64,000 nucleotides of DNA from the NCBI RefSeq assembly GCF_018139545.1, contig NZ_JAGSPJ010000003.1:124001-188000 (forward strand), written 5' to 3'. Positions 1-10,441 of this stretch are shown one piece after another. Within the stretch, counting starts at the first letter, position 1. Each line of letters starts with the position of its first letter. The notes below the pieces were generated by a model. It saw only the letters and a list, made by a program, of their open reading frames with translations. It was not told the DNA's origin and did no database searches. The translations under genes and the position numbers were made by a program. The stretch is from Affinundibacterium fentianense. Its GTDB lineage: Bacteria > Pseudomonadota > Gammaproteobacteria > Burkholderiales > Burkholderiaceae_D.

Positions 1-1
1 G

Positions 2-400
2 GATGGTCGTGAAAATACTTTCGCTGCGCAATTGCAAGATCGCTGGCAGAGTTTTTCAACGGAGATGTGGGGAGAGTTGAAGCAACTTGTTCGTATCCGC
101 AACGTTGAGTCACCTGATGCTTTGCTATTGTCTCCTACACAGGCTTATTTTGCTAAAGAGAATTTAAAGTTGCGTTTGTTGAATGCACGTCTCGCATTAT
201 TGTCCAGAAACGAGGGTGCGTTTAGAAGCGACATGATTGCTGCGCAAGATTTGATATCCAAGTATTTTGATGTGAGGACCAAGCAAGCGCAAACTGCCCA
301 AGCGCTCTTAAAACAAATTCAGAGCAATAATTTGTCAATAGAAATGCCAGCATTGACTGAAAGTTTGAATTCTGTTCGTAATTTCAAAGTGAAACCTTAA
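2..400 (+). CDS. hemX: HemX-like protein, C-terminal part (cut by window edge)
   Basis: The reading frame is open to the left edge of the window, so this is the 3' end of a longer gene. The visible 132 or so residues carry the segment LLSPTQAYFAKENLKLRLLN, which is characteristic of the HemX (uroporphyrinogen III C-methyltransferase-like) family, an inner-membrane protein with a coiled-coil periplasmic part. In betaproteobacteria hemX normally follows hemC and hemD and precedes hemY, and hemY does follow here after only 2 nt. A TTG at 32 could be read as a start, but codons before it are in frame and fit the family, so it is internal. HemX is not shown to be an active methyltransferase in this lineage; its exact role beside the haem genes is unclear. 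Confidence 0.85.
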   Translation, partial: DGRENTFAAQLQDRWQSFSTEMWGELKQLVRIRNVESPDALLLSPTQAYFAKENLKLRLLNARLALLSRNEGAFRSDMIAAQDLISKYFDVRTKQAQTAQALLKQIQSNNLSIEMPALTESLNSVRNFKVKP

Positions 401-402
401 GC

Positions 403-1599
403 ATGCGTATCTTTATCCGAATTCTTATTCTGTTTGCACTTGCGGTTGGTATCGCAGTTGGTGGTCGATTTAATGCTGGCAACGTGGTTCTATTTTATCC
501 GCCAACACGCATTGATGTTTCTCTTAATTTCTTCTTGCTCCTTTTAGCGGCATTGTTCTTTGTCGCGTATTGGATTGTCCGTACCGTCGTGTTGACTAGT
601 GAGATGCCGAAGAAAGTCTCTGAGTATCGCCAAAGTAAGCGTGAGCGAGAGAGCAATCGCGCTTTGCGCGAAGCGCTGAAAGCTTTATTTGAAGGGCGAT
701 TTGGACATGCGGAAAAAGCTGCGGCAAAAGCACTTGACCTACCAGAAAATAAAGCTTTGGCAAGCATTATTGGTGCTCGCGCTGCACATCATATGAGTCA
801 GTTTGATCGTCGGAACGTTTGGTTTACCGGAATTGAAGACGATGCAGCATTTAAGACCGCGCGATTAGTGACAATGACTGAGCTGTATGTTGACCAACAT
901 AAGGCGGATTTAGCGCTTGATGCGATAAAAGAATTAAATTCGCGAGGTAAGCGGCATATTCAGGTTTTGCGTTGGGCATTGAAAGCAAATCAACAAGCAA
1001 AAAATTGGTCAGAAGTGGTGAAATTGGTCCGAATTTTGGAAAAAAATCACGCAATTCACCCAGCCCTTGCTGGTCGCTTACGTGAAATATCCTATGACGC
1101 ATTGCTTAAAGAAAATGGTCAAGATGCAGAGTCCTTGCGTCGAGTGTGGAGCGAAGTTCCGCAGAACGAACGCAAGAATCGGTATATTGCGGTGAGTGCA
1201 GCAGCTGCTTTTATCCAATGTCAAATACTCGACGAAGCTCGGAGTATTGTTGAGAAAGCGTTGAATGAGGAATGGGATAATCGTTTGTTAAGAAGTTATC
1301 GCGAAGCAGCTGGAAGCGAGGGCTCTGTCGCCTTGCGCTCGCAGATTGAGCTTTGTGAGGACTGGCTGAAACAGCATCCAAAGAATGCGGAGCTAGAATT
1401 GACTCTTGGTGTCTTGTGCTTGAATCAAAAATTGTGGGGCAAGGCACAAGTCCATATGGAAGATGCGCTGAATCATGCCCAAGAATCGCGTACAGTTCTT
1501 GAGGCAAATTTGAGTTTGGCGCGTCTACACGAAGCGATTGGACAGACACAAGAAGCGATGAAACATTATAGACAATGCGCAATTGCAACAAGCGTCTGA
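403..1599 (+). CDS. hemY: HemY, inner-membrane TPR protein of the haem operon
   Basis: This 398-residue protein has two N-terminal membrane helices (about residues 4-20 and 40-62) followed by a long alpha-helical region with TPR-like repeats, the HemY_N plus TPR architecture. The length is typical for the family. It begins 2 nt after the hemX stop, so the two are translated from one message. HemY of this type (not the oxygen-dependent protoporphyrinogen oxidase that shares the name in Bacillus) is thought to help organise late haem or tetrapyrrole synthesis at the membrane; that function comes from family knowledge and is not visible in the sequence. The ATG at 403 is the only start that keeps the first membrane helix complete. 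Confidence 0.88.
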   Translation: MRIFIRILILFALAVGIAVGGRFNAGNVVLFYPPTRIDVSLNFFLLLLAALFFVAYWIVRTVVLTSEMPKKVSEYRQSKRERESNRALREALKALFEGRFGHAEKAAAKALDLPENKALASIIGARAAHHMSQFDRRNVWFTGIEDDAAFKTARLVTMTELYVDQHKADLALDAIKELNSRGKRHIQVLRWALKANQQAKNWSEVVKLVRILEKNHAIHPALAGRLREISYDALLKENGQDAESLRRVWSEVPQNERKNRYIAVSAAAAFIQCQILDEARSIVEKALNEEWDNRLLRSYREAAGSEGSVALRSQIELCEDWLKQHPKNAELELTLGVLCLNQKLWGKAQVHMEDALNHAQESRTVLEANLSLARLHEAIGQTQEAMKHYRQCAIATSV

Positions 1600-1681
1600 T
1601 CTCTCGCAGAGGCGGAAAGACTATGGACACAGAGTTTCGGTGAATTTCTGTTGCGATGCACCAAATTCATCTAGAAGTCGC

Positions 1682-1687
1682 TATAAT
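1682..1687 (+). promoter_or_regulatory. Probable -10 box upstream of ppa
   Basis: A perfect TATAAT lies 48 nt before the ppa start codon in the 135-nt gap after hemY. No good -35 box is seen at 16-18 nt upstream, so this is a moderate call. It suggests that ppa has its own promoter and is not part of the hem operon. Confidence 0.4.
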
Positions 1688-1734
1688 TTACCCATTACCT
1701 ATTGAATGTGTAGGATTTACCTTGAAAGTGTCTT

Positions 1735-2271
1735 ATGAGTTTAAATAAAGTACCCGCCGGCCGTGATTTGCCGAATGACTTCAATGTGATTATCGAAATC
1801 CCAATGAATGCAGATCCGATCAAGTATGAAGTCGATAAAGAAAGTGGAGCGATCTTTGTTGATCGTTTTATGGGGACTGCAATGCATTATCCATGCAATT
1901 ATGGATATGTACCTGACACGATTTCTGGTGATGGCGATCCAGTAGATGTATTGGTAATTACGCCGTTCCCACTAATTCCTGGCGTCGTAGTTCGTTGTCG
2001 TCCAATCGGTATTTTAAACATGCACGATGAAGCTGGTGCAGACGGAAAAGTGTTGGCAGTGCCAATCGATAAAATTTTACCAATTTATCAGCATTGGCAA
2101 AAGCCAGAGGATTTGAATCAATTGCGTTTGAATCAAATTCAACATTTCTTTGAACATTATAAAGATTTGGAACCTGGAAAATGGGTCAAAGTTGATGGAT
2201 GGGGCGGTCCAGACGATGCCCGCGCTGAAATTTTGGCGGGTGTTGAGAACTATAAAAAATCAGTGGCTTAA
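1735..2271 (+). CDS. ppa: Inorganic pyrophosphatase, family I
   Basis: Soluble cytoplasmic enzyme that hydrolyses pyrophosphate to two phosphates, pulling biosynthetic reactions forward. The 178-residue length is normal for bacterial family I enzymes. The metal-binding signature DGDPVDVLV is present near residues 65-73, together with the family segments NYGYVPDT and VDGWGG near the C-terminus. It is followed after 15 nt by a strong hairpin terminator, so it is probably transcribed alone. Nothing is unusual about it. Confidence 0.97.
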   Translation: MSLNKVPAGRDLPNDFNVIIEIPMNADPIKYEVDKESGAIFVDRFMGTAMHYPCNYGYVPDTISGDGDPVDVLVITPFPLIPGVVVRCRPIGILNMHDEAGADGKVLAVPIDKILPIYQHWQKPEDLNQLRLNQIQHFFEHYKDLEPGKWVKVDGWGGPDDARAEILAGVENYKKSVA

Positions 2272-2286
2272 GGCCATGAATTTTAA

Positions 2287-2313
2287 AAAAGGCAGCTATG
2301 GCTGCCTTTTTTT
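2287..2313 (+). terminator. Rho-independent terminator after ppa
   Basis: A perfect 6-bp stem (GGCAGC, loop TATG, GCTGCC) is followed by seven T and preceded by six A, so it can act on both strands and serves ppa and the leftward kinase gene that ends at 2337. Confidence 0.85.
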
Positions 2314-2336
2314 GTTTTTGGATGATTATCGCAAGG

Positions 2337-3371
2337 CTAATGGTTGGTAAATGCAAGAAATGCTAGTGCCGCAGCGATCAATACACTAAGCCAACCAAGC
2401 CAAAAAAGTGAGCCTTTCCCTGAGAAAAAGGCTTTTGTTGATGAAGTTGGATTATTTGTGTTTGATGACCGACGAGCGCGCTTCTCTTTTGCTAGAAATC
2501 GATTCAACGCTAGTGCCATTTCTGCTGCGCTCTTGTAGCGGCGATGTGGCTTTTTTTGCATCGCTTTCATAATAATCAAAGCCAGTTTCTCTGGTACCGC
2601 TGGGTTGAGTAATTCTGGAGATTTGGGTGTTCGATGGTTGATGTTGTGGAGCAATTTATCAAAGTCAGACGCAGAAAATGGTTTTTGACCCGTGACCATT
2701 TCATACATGACGGCCCCAAGGGAGTAGACATCGGTCAAGGCTGTGACGGGTTGACTCGATGCTTGTTCGGGAGACATGTAGTTAGGTGTCCCCATGATAT
2801 TCCCTTTGAATAGAGTCTGTGCTTGACCATCTTCATCAAGTACCCGATTCGGCACGCGTGCAATCCCAAAATCGACGACTTTAGGCTGATTATTTTCGAC
2901 AATGAAAATATTGGCAGGTTTAATATCTCGGTGGATCACGCCTTGGTTGTGCGCAAAGGCGAGGGCGTTTGCGACCTTGTAGCCTATTCCAGCAGCCTCG
3001 ATAGGGTCAAATTTTTTACCACCGGTCATGAGTTCCCGCAGATCCTTCCCTTGCAAAAATTCCATCGCTATAAAGGTTGTTCCACCCTCGGTGGAGGCAT
3101 CGTAAATGGTGACGATATTGGGATGCGACAGCCGACCTGCTGCTCGGGCTTCATTGATAAATTGTTGTTCTCGCTGTTTTTTATCTGTTGCCCCAACTGG
3201 ATTATTTAAGATCTTTATGGCGACCGCACGATCAATTATGGGGTCGTGTCCTAGCAGTACATTACCGTTTGATCCGCTGCCCAGTTTGTCTGTGACCGTG
3301 AAGCGACCGATTCTTCGCATCGGACCTTTTCCCGGTGAGTGGACATGACTGGATGGAGGATGTTGAATCAT
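2337..3371 (-). CDS. Eukaryotic-type Ser/Thr protein kinase with C-terminal membrane anchor
   Basis: A single kinase domain fills about residues 18-290: glycine loop GSGSNGNV, catalytic lysine in VAIKIL, catalytic loop HRDIKPANIF, DFG in VVDFGIA, and activation segment GTPNYMSPEQ (SPE in place of APE). A basic linker (KEKRARRS) leads to one hydrophobic helix (FWLGWLSVLIAAALAFLAF) at the very C-terminus, so the kinase should face the cytoplasm as a tail-anchored protein with no extracellular PASTA or other sensor domain. I chose the ATG at 3371 (344 residues); a GTG at 3407 would add 12 residues but neither start has a strong ribosome site. No partner phosphatase or FHA protein lies nearby, so its substrate is unknown. 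Confidence 0.9.
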   Translation of the reverse strand: MIQHPPSSHVHSPGKGPMRRIGRFTVTDKLGSGSNGNVLLGHDPIIDRAVAIKILNNPVGATDKKQREQQFINEARAAGRLSHPNIVTIYDASTEGGTTFIAMEFLQGKDLRELMTGGKKFDPIEAAGIGYKVANALAFAHNQGVIHRDIKPANIFIVENNQPKVVDFGIARVPNRVLDEDGQAQTLFKGNIMGTPNYMSPEQASSQPVTALTDVYSLGAVMYEMVTGQKPFSASDFDKLLHNINHRTPKSPELLNPAVPEKLALIIMKAMQKKPHRRYKSAAEMALALNRFLAKEKRARRSSNTNNPTSSTKAFFSGKGSLFWLGWLSVLIAAALAFLAFTNH

Positions 3372-3538
3372 ACTGTCGATAACCTTGAATAGATTGAAAT
3401 CAATCACTGTCTAATGATGATTTTTTTTGCATTTGCACATTCTAAAGGATTTGCCATCTTCGTATGAAAAACTCTGATTGTTTTACTGTTTTTTTCAACG
3501 ATGCTGTTGCAATTTTCGCCGCCGACCGCAGGTTCGCT

Positions 3539-4735
3539 TTAGATACCACTTATATGATGCTTATCGTTTTTAAATGGCGTGTGCTCATTTAATTCATCGA
3601 TATATTGTTCGACCCCATGGGTTTCCCTTTTGAGAAAATGTTCAACGGCATGGGCAAAATCAGACTGTAGGATGAAGTGATTGGAATAGGTCTTCTGCGG
3701 CATGAATCCACGGGCCAATTTATGTTCGCCTTGTGCGCCTCCTTCGAAAATTTGTATCTTATGCTGAATGCAGAATTCCAGCGCTTGATAATAAGCCGTT
3801 TCGAAGTGCAAATAGGGTATTTCGATGGAACACCCCCAGTAGCGCCCGTACAAATGCGTTTGATTATAGAAGAACAGCGCTGCGCCAACTCTGTCGCCAT
3901 TCAGATTGGCAATGATTAGAAGTAGATTTTCAGGCATATCGCTTCCAATGCGTTGAAAGAAATCTAAATTTAAATAGGGACTTGAGTGATGTTCTCGATA
4001 GGTTCTATCGTAGCATTGCTTAAAAAAAAACCAATCATCACTCGAGATATCTTTACCAATCACATGTTGAAATTGAATGCCTGCGTCTTGGACTTTACGT
4101 CTTTCTGTTCGAATATTTTTTCTTTTCTTCCGTTCTAGTTTCGATAGAAATTCCTCAAAGCTTTGATAATTTTGATTTTTCCAATGAAATTGCACGCCTT
4201 CACGTGTCAGAAAACCGATACGATCTAACTCGTTTGCTTCTTGTTCAGTTGGAAAAAGAATGTGGCACGATGAATATTGACCATTGCGCATTAAGTCAAC
4301 TAAAGCAGCGATCAATATACGTCTTGCATCGTGATGCTTGGAAATCAAACGGCTTCCTTGAATCGGTGTGAATGGAATCGCCGATACCAGTTTAGGATAA
4401 TAATTCAGTCCGTGTTCATGGTAAGCATTTGCCCAAGCCCAATCAAAGACGTATTCGCCATATGAGTGCGATTTTTCGTACAGAGGCAAGGCGCCAACGA
4501 GTTCTTCGTCGTCCCAAACAGTGATAAATGTCGGTTTCCATCCGGTCATGCTGCATGCGGAATTGGATTGGTGCAGTGCCTCAAGAAAGGCAAACGATAC
4601 AAATGGTGTTGGCATATCTTGTGACTTGACGAGCCTGTCCCAATTCTCTTGACCAATCTCCGATAGAGAATCGACTATACGCGTGCGATAATGTGATATT
4701 TCTGATTTCATAGCCGAGTGCATAATTAGGTGCAT
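3539..4735 (-). CDS. FemAB-like GNAT-fold acyltransferase (DUF482/PF04339 type)
   Basis: About 390-398 residues, matching the FemAB-like family of PF04339 across its length, with typical segments such as TPFVSFAFLEALHQS near the start, HGLNYYPKLV and the C-terminal GAQGEHKLARGFMP. These proteins have a double GNAT fold and are related to peptidyl transferases such as FemAB, but the substrate in proteobacteria is not established, so I give no reaction. Three in-frame ATG codons are possible starts (4735, 4723, 4711); none has a clear Shine-Dalgarno. A leftward TATAAT lies at 4739-4744, which would favour the innermost start at 4711. The gene is divergent from nadE with start codons only 8 nt apart. 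Confidence 0.85.
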   Translation of the reverse strand: MHLIMHSAMKSEISHYRTRIVDSLSEIGQENWDRLVKSQDMPTPFVSFAFLEALHQSNSACSMTGWKPTFITVWDDEELVGALPLYEKSHSYGEYVFDWAWANAYHEHGLNYYPKLVSAIPFTPIQGSRLISKHHDARRILIAALVDLMRNGQYSSCHILFPTEQEANELDRIGFLTREGVQFHWKNQNYQSFEEFLSKLERKKRKNIRTERRKVQDAGIQFQHVIGKDISSDDWFFFKQCYDRTYREHHSSPYLNLDFFQRIGSDMPENLLLIIANLNGDRVGAALFFYNQTHLYGRYWGCSIEIPYLHFETAYYQALEFCIQHKIQIFEGGAQGEHKLARGFMPQKTYSNHFILQSDFAHAVEHFLKRETHGVEQYIDELNEHTPFKNDKHHISGI

Positions 4736-4743
4736 TAAATTAT

Positions 4744-6357
4744 ATGACTGTTAAAGTTGCTATTGCCCAAATGAACAGCGTAGTAGGTGATTTGGCAGGA
4801 AATGCCAAAAAGATCATCGAAAATGTTGAACTTGCCGCTGCTCAGGGGGCTGATATTGTCGTTACTCCCGAATTATCCTTAGTCGGGTATCCGCCCGAAG
4901 ATTTGCTGCTGAGAGCGGCTTTCTATCATCAAACTGAACAATGTTTGAACAATCTGTGCTCTTCATTAAAGCAATTTTCCAACATATATGTGTTAGTCGG
5001 GCATCCGTTAGCAATTGCTGATGAGTACTATAACGCGATTTCCGTTTTGTTGAACGGCGAGATTGCGCATACGTATTTGAAGCATAGTTTGCCAAATGAT
5101 GCGGTATTTGATGAAAAACGCTATTTCGCAACCGGTAAAGATCCAGTTGTTTTTGAGGTCAAGGGCTGCCGATTTGGGATCAATATTTGTGAAGATGTTT
5201 GGAGTGGCAATGCACCTGAGTTGGCTCGGGATGCAGGTGCCCAAGTGCTGCTCGCGCCAAATGCGTCGCCATTTCATATGAATAAGAGTGATTTTCGTGT
5301 AGAGACGATGCGCAAGAATATTAGTTCATTGGGAATGAGTCTGGTTTATGCGAATTTGGTGGGAGGTCAGGATGAATTGATTTTTGATGGAAATTCTTTT
5401 GTGCTTGATTCCTCAGGTACATTGTGTGCGCGCCTACAACATTGTTCGGTAGACCTCCAAATTGTAGAATTTATTCACGGTCAACCTGTGCCTGCTCTGA
5501 TCGCACCAAGTCTCGCTGTTGAAGGCCAAATTTATCAAGCGCTGGTGTTGGGCGTACGCGATTATGTTGTGAAAAATGGTTTTCCTAGTGTCTTGATTGG
5601 TTTTTCTGGTGGAGTCGATTCCGCTTTAACATTGGCGATTGCGGTAGACGCTTTGGGTGCGAGCAAAGTCAGAGCTGTCATGATGCCTTCTCCCTATACA
5701 GCGGAGATTTCCTGGCTGGATTCACGAGAGATGGTGCATCGGGTTGGTGTGCGCTACGATGAAATTTCGATCAATGCGTGTTTCAGTGCATTTAAACAAA
5801 CATTAAGTTCAGAATTTGCTGGTCTAAAAGAGGATACAACTGAGGAAAATATTCAAGCAAGGATACGTGGCACGATTTTGATGGCGATGTCAAATAAATA
5901 TGGATCCATCGTTTTGACCACCGGTAATAAAAGTGAAATGGCCGTAGGTTACTGTACCTTGTATGGTGATATGGCAGGTGGTTTTGCGGTGATTAAAGAC
6001 GTCGCCAAGACGATGGTCTATCGTTTATGTGCATATCGTAATTCGCTCTCTGATATTATTCCTGAACGTATCATCACACGACCCCCATCGGCTGAACTGC
6101 GTCCAGATCAGAAGGACCAGGATTCTTTGCCTCCGTACGACATCCTTGACGGGATTATGCAGCGCTACATGGAAGAAAACCAGTCGCGAGCCGAGATTGT
6201 TGCTGCTGGTTTTGCGGAAGCGGAAGTCGAACGGGTCACGCGCTTGATTAAAATTAATGAATACAAGAGGCGCCAAGCGCCGGTTGGGATTAGGATCACG
6301 CACAGAGCATTTGGGCGTGATTGGCGTTATCCAATCACATCAAAGTTTAGAGATTAA
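4744..6357 (+). CDS. nadE: Glutamine-dependent NAD+ synthetase
   Basis: Converts deamido-NAD (nicotinate adenine dinucleotide) to NAD+ using ATP and glutamine, the last step of NAD synthesis. The 537-residue protein is a fusion: an N-terminal nitrilase-type glutaminase domain with the catalytic triad visible as E43 (TPELS), K113 (YLKHSLPN) and C149 (INICEDVW), then an ammonia-dependent synthetase domain with the ATP loop GFSGGVDS at about residues 286-293 and the NAD-binding region containing TTGNKSEMAVGY. Length and order are normal. An AGGTG 11 nt upstream of the ATG may serve as ribosome site. glnB follows 35 nt later, an arrangement common in Burkholderiales that links glutamine use to PII signalling. 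Confidence 0.97.
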   Translation: MTVKVAIAQMNSVVGDLAGNAKKIIENVELAAAQGADIVVTPELSLVGYPPEDLLLRAAFYHQTEQCLNNLCSSLKQFSNIYVLVGHPLAIADEYYNAISVLLNGEIAHTYLKHSLPNDAVFDEKRYFATGKDPVVFEVKGCRFGINICEDVWSGNAPELARDAGAQVLLAPNASPFHMNKSDFRVETMRKNISSLGMSLVYANLVGGQDELIFDGNSFVLDSSGTLCARLQHCSVDLQIVEFIHGQPVPALIAPSLAVEGQIYQALVLGVRDYVVKNGFPSVLIGFSGGVDSALTLAIAVDALGASKVRAVMMPSPYTAEISWLDSREMVHRVGVRYDEISINACFSAFKQTLSSEFAGLKEDTTEENIQARIRGTILMAMSNKYGSIVLTTGNKSEMAVGYCTLYGDMAGGFAVIKDVAKTMVYRLCAYRNSLSDIIPERIITRPPSAELRPDQKDQDSLPPYDILDGIMQRYMEENQSRAEIVAAGFAEAEVERVTRLIKINEYKRRQAPVGIRITHRAFGRDWRYPITSKFRD

Positions 6358-6377
6358 CTTCAATTGCGAATACATAG

Positions 6378-6734
<357 letters not shown>

Positions 6735-6836
6735 TTAATATTTATCCATGCTTGCCTTCTGTGCGACGCGCAAGCGTGTGAATCTACGCTTCGTTTGAGA
6801 TTCAAGTGCCGTACTCGATTTCTTGACCTAGGATGA

Positions 6837-7478
6837 CTATGACGCACGCAACAAGACAATTAATGCACCTGCCCCACCATCGGCTGCCGTAGCTTGGCTG
6901 AAAGCAATGACTTCGTCTTTTTGGATTAACCAGTTACGTACTTTGTTTTTTAAAATGGGTTCCTTGTTAATCGAGCCTAGACCTTTTCCATGGATGATGC
7001 GGACGCATCGTAATCCACTTCGTAACGATTTCCTGAGGAATTCTCCCAAGCTGTCACGTGCCTGATCGCGCCGCATTCCGTGCAGGTCTAATTGGGCTTG
7101 GATTACCCAATTGCCTTGACGTAATTTTTTTGCGACATCCAACCCGACTCCCGGTCGAGTAAAACTCAGATTTTCGTCGGACTCAAGTAATGTCCCCGCA
7201 TCGAATTCATCTGATAAAGACTCTTGCAAAGCTTTTTTCTCATCTTCAAAATGTTTAAAGGGAAGTGGAGCAGGCTTTGGTGTCACTGGATAGACTTTTT
7301 CAGTTTTCTTGAGTTCGCTAACATCGCCGACAACCGAGCGGAAAAGATTCGCTTCGATCTTAGCTTGTTTTTCCTTCGCGATACGCTCCGCTTCTGCTTT
7401 TGCTCTGAGTTCTTGTTGGATTTTTAGTTGCTGACCAACCTGTTGAAGCTCAGCAAATGATTTCATTGAAGTTGGCAT
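6837..7478 (-). CDS. Smr-domain protein (putative DNA/RNA endonuclease)
   Basis: 213 residues: a charged, helical N-terminal region rich in Lys and Glu (about residues 10-60), a linker, and a C-terminal Smr domain from about residue 120. The two Smr hallmark motifs are present, LDLHGMRRDQA and IIHGKGLGS. Stand-alone Smr proteins of this shape (YdaL/SmrA and SmrB groups) are nucleases acting on DNA or on mRNA at stalled ribosomes; which applies here cannot be told from the sequence. It runs leftward just upstream of the trxB 3' end, separated from it by a hairpin region. The start MPTSMKSF could also be the second Met. Confidence 0.87.
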   Translation of the reverse strand: MPTSMKSFAELQQVGQQLKIQQELRAKAEAERIAKEKQAKIEANLFRSVVGDVSELKKTEKVYPVTPKPAPLPFKHFEDEKKALQESLSDEFDAGTLLESDENLSFTRPGVGLDVAKKLRQGNWVIQAQLDLHGMRRDQARDSLGEFLRKSLRSGLRCVRIIHGKGLGSINKEPILKNKVRNWLIQKDEVIAFSQATAADGGAGALIVLLRAS

Positions 7479-7515
7479 GGTATAAATCTGCAGAACCTTT
7501 GATTTAAAAGATTAG

Positions 7516-7544
7516 GAGATACGACTTATTGCAAGTCGTATCTC
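7516..7544 (-). terminator. Perfect 12-bp hairpin between trxB and the Smr gene
   Basis: GAGATACGACTT, a 5-nt loop and its exact reverse complement. It lies downstream of trxB on the minus strand. The T tract after it is poor (CTAATCTTTT), so it may be a terminator, or a processing or mRNA-stabilising hairpin. Confidence 0.5.
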
Positions 7545-7591
7545 GCCATTCAAGTCATTTCTGATGGTTTGAATACCAAATAGAATGTGCC

Positions 7592-8629
<1,038 letters not shown>

Positions 8630-8764
8630 TTAGGCGAACTTGACTTTAACCAAGTCAAGGAATGTCAGTTTAACTACATTCCTGATCTTGGAAATTCGGA
8701 TGGGCGTCAAGCAAGGTTGAGGATTTTTCTGTGAGCGGATCTCTGTATCGTTTCAGGACCAAAA

Positions 8765-10441
8765 TTATTTAATGTCAAAAACGAAACCCATTTGTGCTGG
8801 AATTTGGATACTTGAAAAACCCAGGGAATTGGTTTGAAAACTAAACTGGGTATCGGGATAAAGGCTAACCAATTCTCTGTTGGCCGGTAGGTTGCTGAGA
8901 GATATGTTTGCTGGGCTCGAACCATAATTCAAGATGATTAGTGATTTCTCGTTCCCCGCACTACGATGGAAGCTTAGTACGCTTCCATCGACGGCACTAT
9001 TTGTATAATTTCCTTGGCTGAGAGAGGGACGTTGTAAGCGTAAAGCGATTAATTTTTTGTAGAATTGGTAAAGTGAATTGTCGTTTTGGATTTGGTCTGC
9101 AACATTATTTGTGTTCCTATTTGCGGACAATGAACGAAACGGTTGTGCTGTGGAGAAGCCAGCATAATTCGTTTGGTTATTCCAGCTCATCGGCGTGCGC
9201 AATTGTTGGTCACCACTTAGATTCGCGGCGCCAGACATTCCAATTTCTTCACCATAGTAAATGAAGGGTGTTCCAGGTTGTAGAAGATACGTGGCTGCTG
9301 CTAGTTGGTACTGCTTTATGTCACCATTGACTTGATCCCACAGCCTTCTTCCAGCGAATTCATCATGATTGGAAATCATGGTTGCCATGTCTGTGGGCGC
9401 GGTATTGAAATAACTTCCTATTGACTGAATTGCTGGAATTTGCCCTTGTGCAGCACGGACTAGGTCGTAGTTGTGTTGAAAGGCGAAAGCATTGCCGCAC
9501 GATGTACTAGCGGCATAGGCAAGTGGCTTGCCTGGCGCTTCACAGACAATGAAACGATTGTCGTATTGTTGTACGTTTTCGCGTATCTTTCCCATGAGCG
9601 CAATGCTTTCTGGTTGGCTTTCCCAAGCGCCTGCATTGTTTTCAATTAGATTTCCTACGGCGTCAAATCGAAAGCCGTCAACTCCTCGGTTCAGCCAAAA
9701 CCTTAAATTATTTTCGTGAAACGCAATTACTTGTGGATTGAGAAGATTGAAGTCTGGCATACCAGAGTAAAAGGCTGCAAAATAGTTGCCGTTTTTGCTG
9801 CTGTACCAAGGATTATTGCCAAAAATGTTCCAGCCCGTTGGGGGTGTGTCTTTCCAAATGTACCATTGGCGATAGGCGTTCGAGCTGGTATCGGCGGCAT
9901 TGATGAATGCTGGATGCGTGCGGGCACTGTGGTTCATGACATAGTCCAGAATAATCCCGATACCACGCACGTGTGCTTCCTGAACTAATCTATCAAAGTC
10001 TTCCAATGAACCATATTTCGGTTCAATGTTTCGATAGTTTTTAACAGCGTAACCGTGGTCCTGATCGTCGCTCTCTGTGATTGGCATCAACCAAATGCCT
10101 TTGATTCCGAGATCGTGTAAGTAGTCCAACCGTTGTATCAAGCCGCGCAAATCACCGATCCCATCACCATCGCTATCTTGATAGCCTCGCACATAAATTT
10201 CCATCATAGGACCTTGACGCCAAGTTTCAGGAAGTGCACTTTGCTTATTGGCGACTGTGACTGGGCTTTGCTCGAACGTTGGTAAATTGCTGGATGGTGT
10301 CTCGTTCGTTTGCGTTGCTGAGTTTGGTGTAAGGGAGATTTTGTTCGAGTCCGAACCACTTCCGCCACCGCAGGCACTTAAAATGCAGAGGCTCGTGAGC
10401 AATACGATTTTGTTGATAATGTTTTTTGATTTGATAGACAT
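8765..10441 (-). CDS. Alpha-amylase family (GH13) lipoprotein
   Basis: 558 residues with a lipoprotein signal peptide ending in LSAC (Cys24), then a Gly/Ser/Asn/Thr-rich linker to about residue 70, the GH13 catalytic barrel, and a C-terminal beta domain from about residue 480. The four GH13 regions are visible: DYVMNHS (167-172), GFRFDAVGN with the nucleophile Asp260, the acid Glu301 in VCEAPG, and NHDE with Asp360. The subfamily resembles alpha-amylase/oligo-glucosidase/trehalose-synthase-like enzymes (DSDGDGIGDLRG motif, which is the calcium or subsite loop of that group). It should be anchored to a membrane facing the periplasm or outside and cut alpha-glucans or maltodextrins. It has no transporter or regulator gene next to it and interrupts trxB-ftsK. 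Confidence 0.93.
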   Translation of the reverse strand: MSIKSKNIINKIVLLTSLCILSACGGGSGSDSNKISLTPNSATQTNETPSSNLPTFEQSPVTVANKQSALPETWRQGPMMEIYVRGYQDSDGDGIGDLRGLIQRLDYLHDLGIKGIWLMPITESDDQDHGYAVKNYRNIEPKYGSLEDFDRLVQEAHVRGIGIILDYVMNHSARTHPAFINAADTSSNAYRQWYIWKDTPPTGWNIFGNNPWYSSKNGNYFAAFYSGMPDFNLLNPQVIAFHENNLRFWLNRGVDGFRFDAVGNLIENNAGAWESQPESIALMGKIRENVQQYDNRFIVCEAPGKPLAYAASTSCGNAFAFQHNYDLVRAAQGQIPAIQSIGSYFNTAPTDMATMISNHDEFAGRRLWDQVNGDIKQYQLAAATYLLQPGTPFIYYGEEIGMSGAANLSGDQQLRTPMSWNNQTNYAGFSTAQPFRSLSANRNTNNVADQIQNDNSLYQFYKKLIALRLQRPSLSQGNYTNSAVDGSVLSFHRSAGNEKSLIILNYGSSPANISLSNLPANRELVSLYPDTQFSFQTNSLGFSSIQIPAQMGFVFDIK

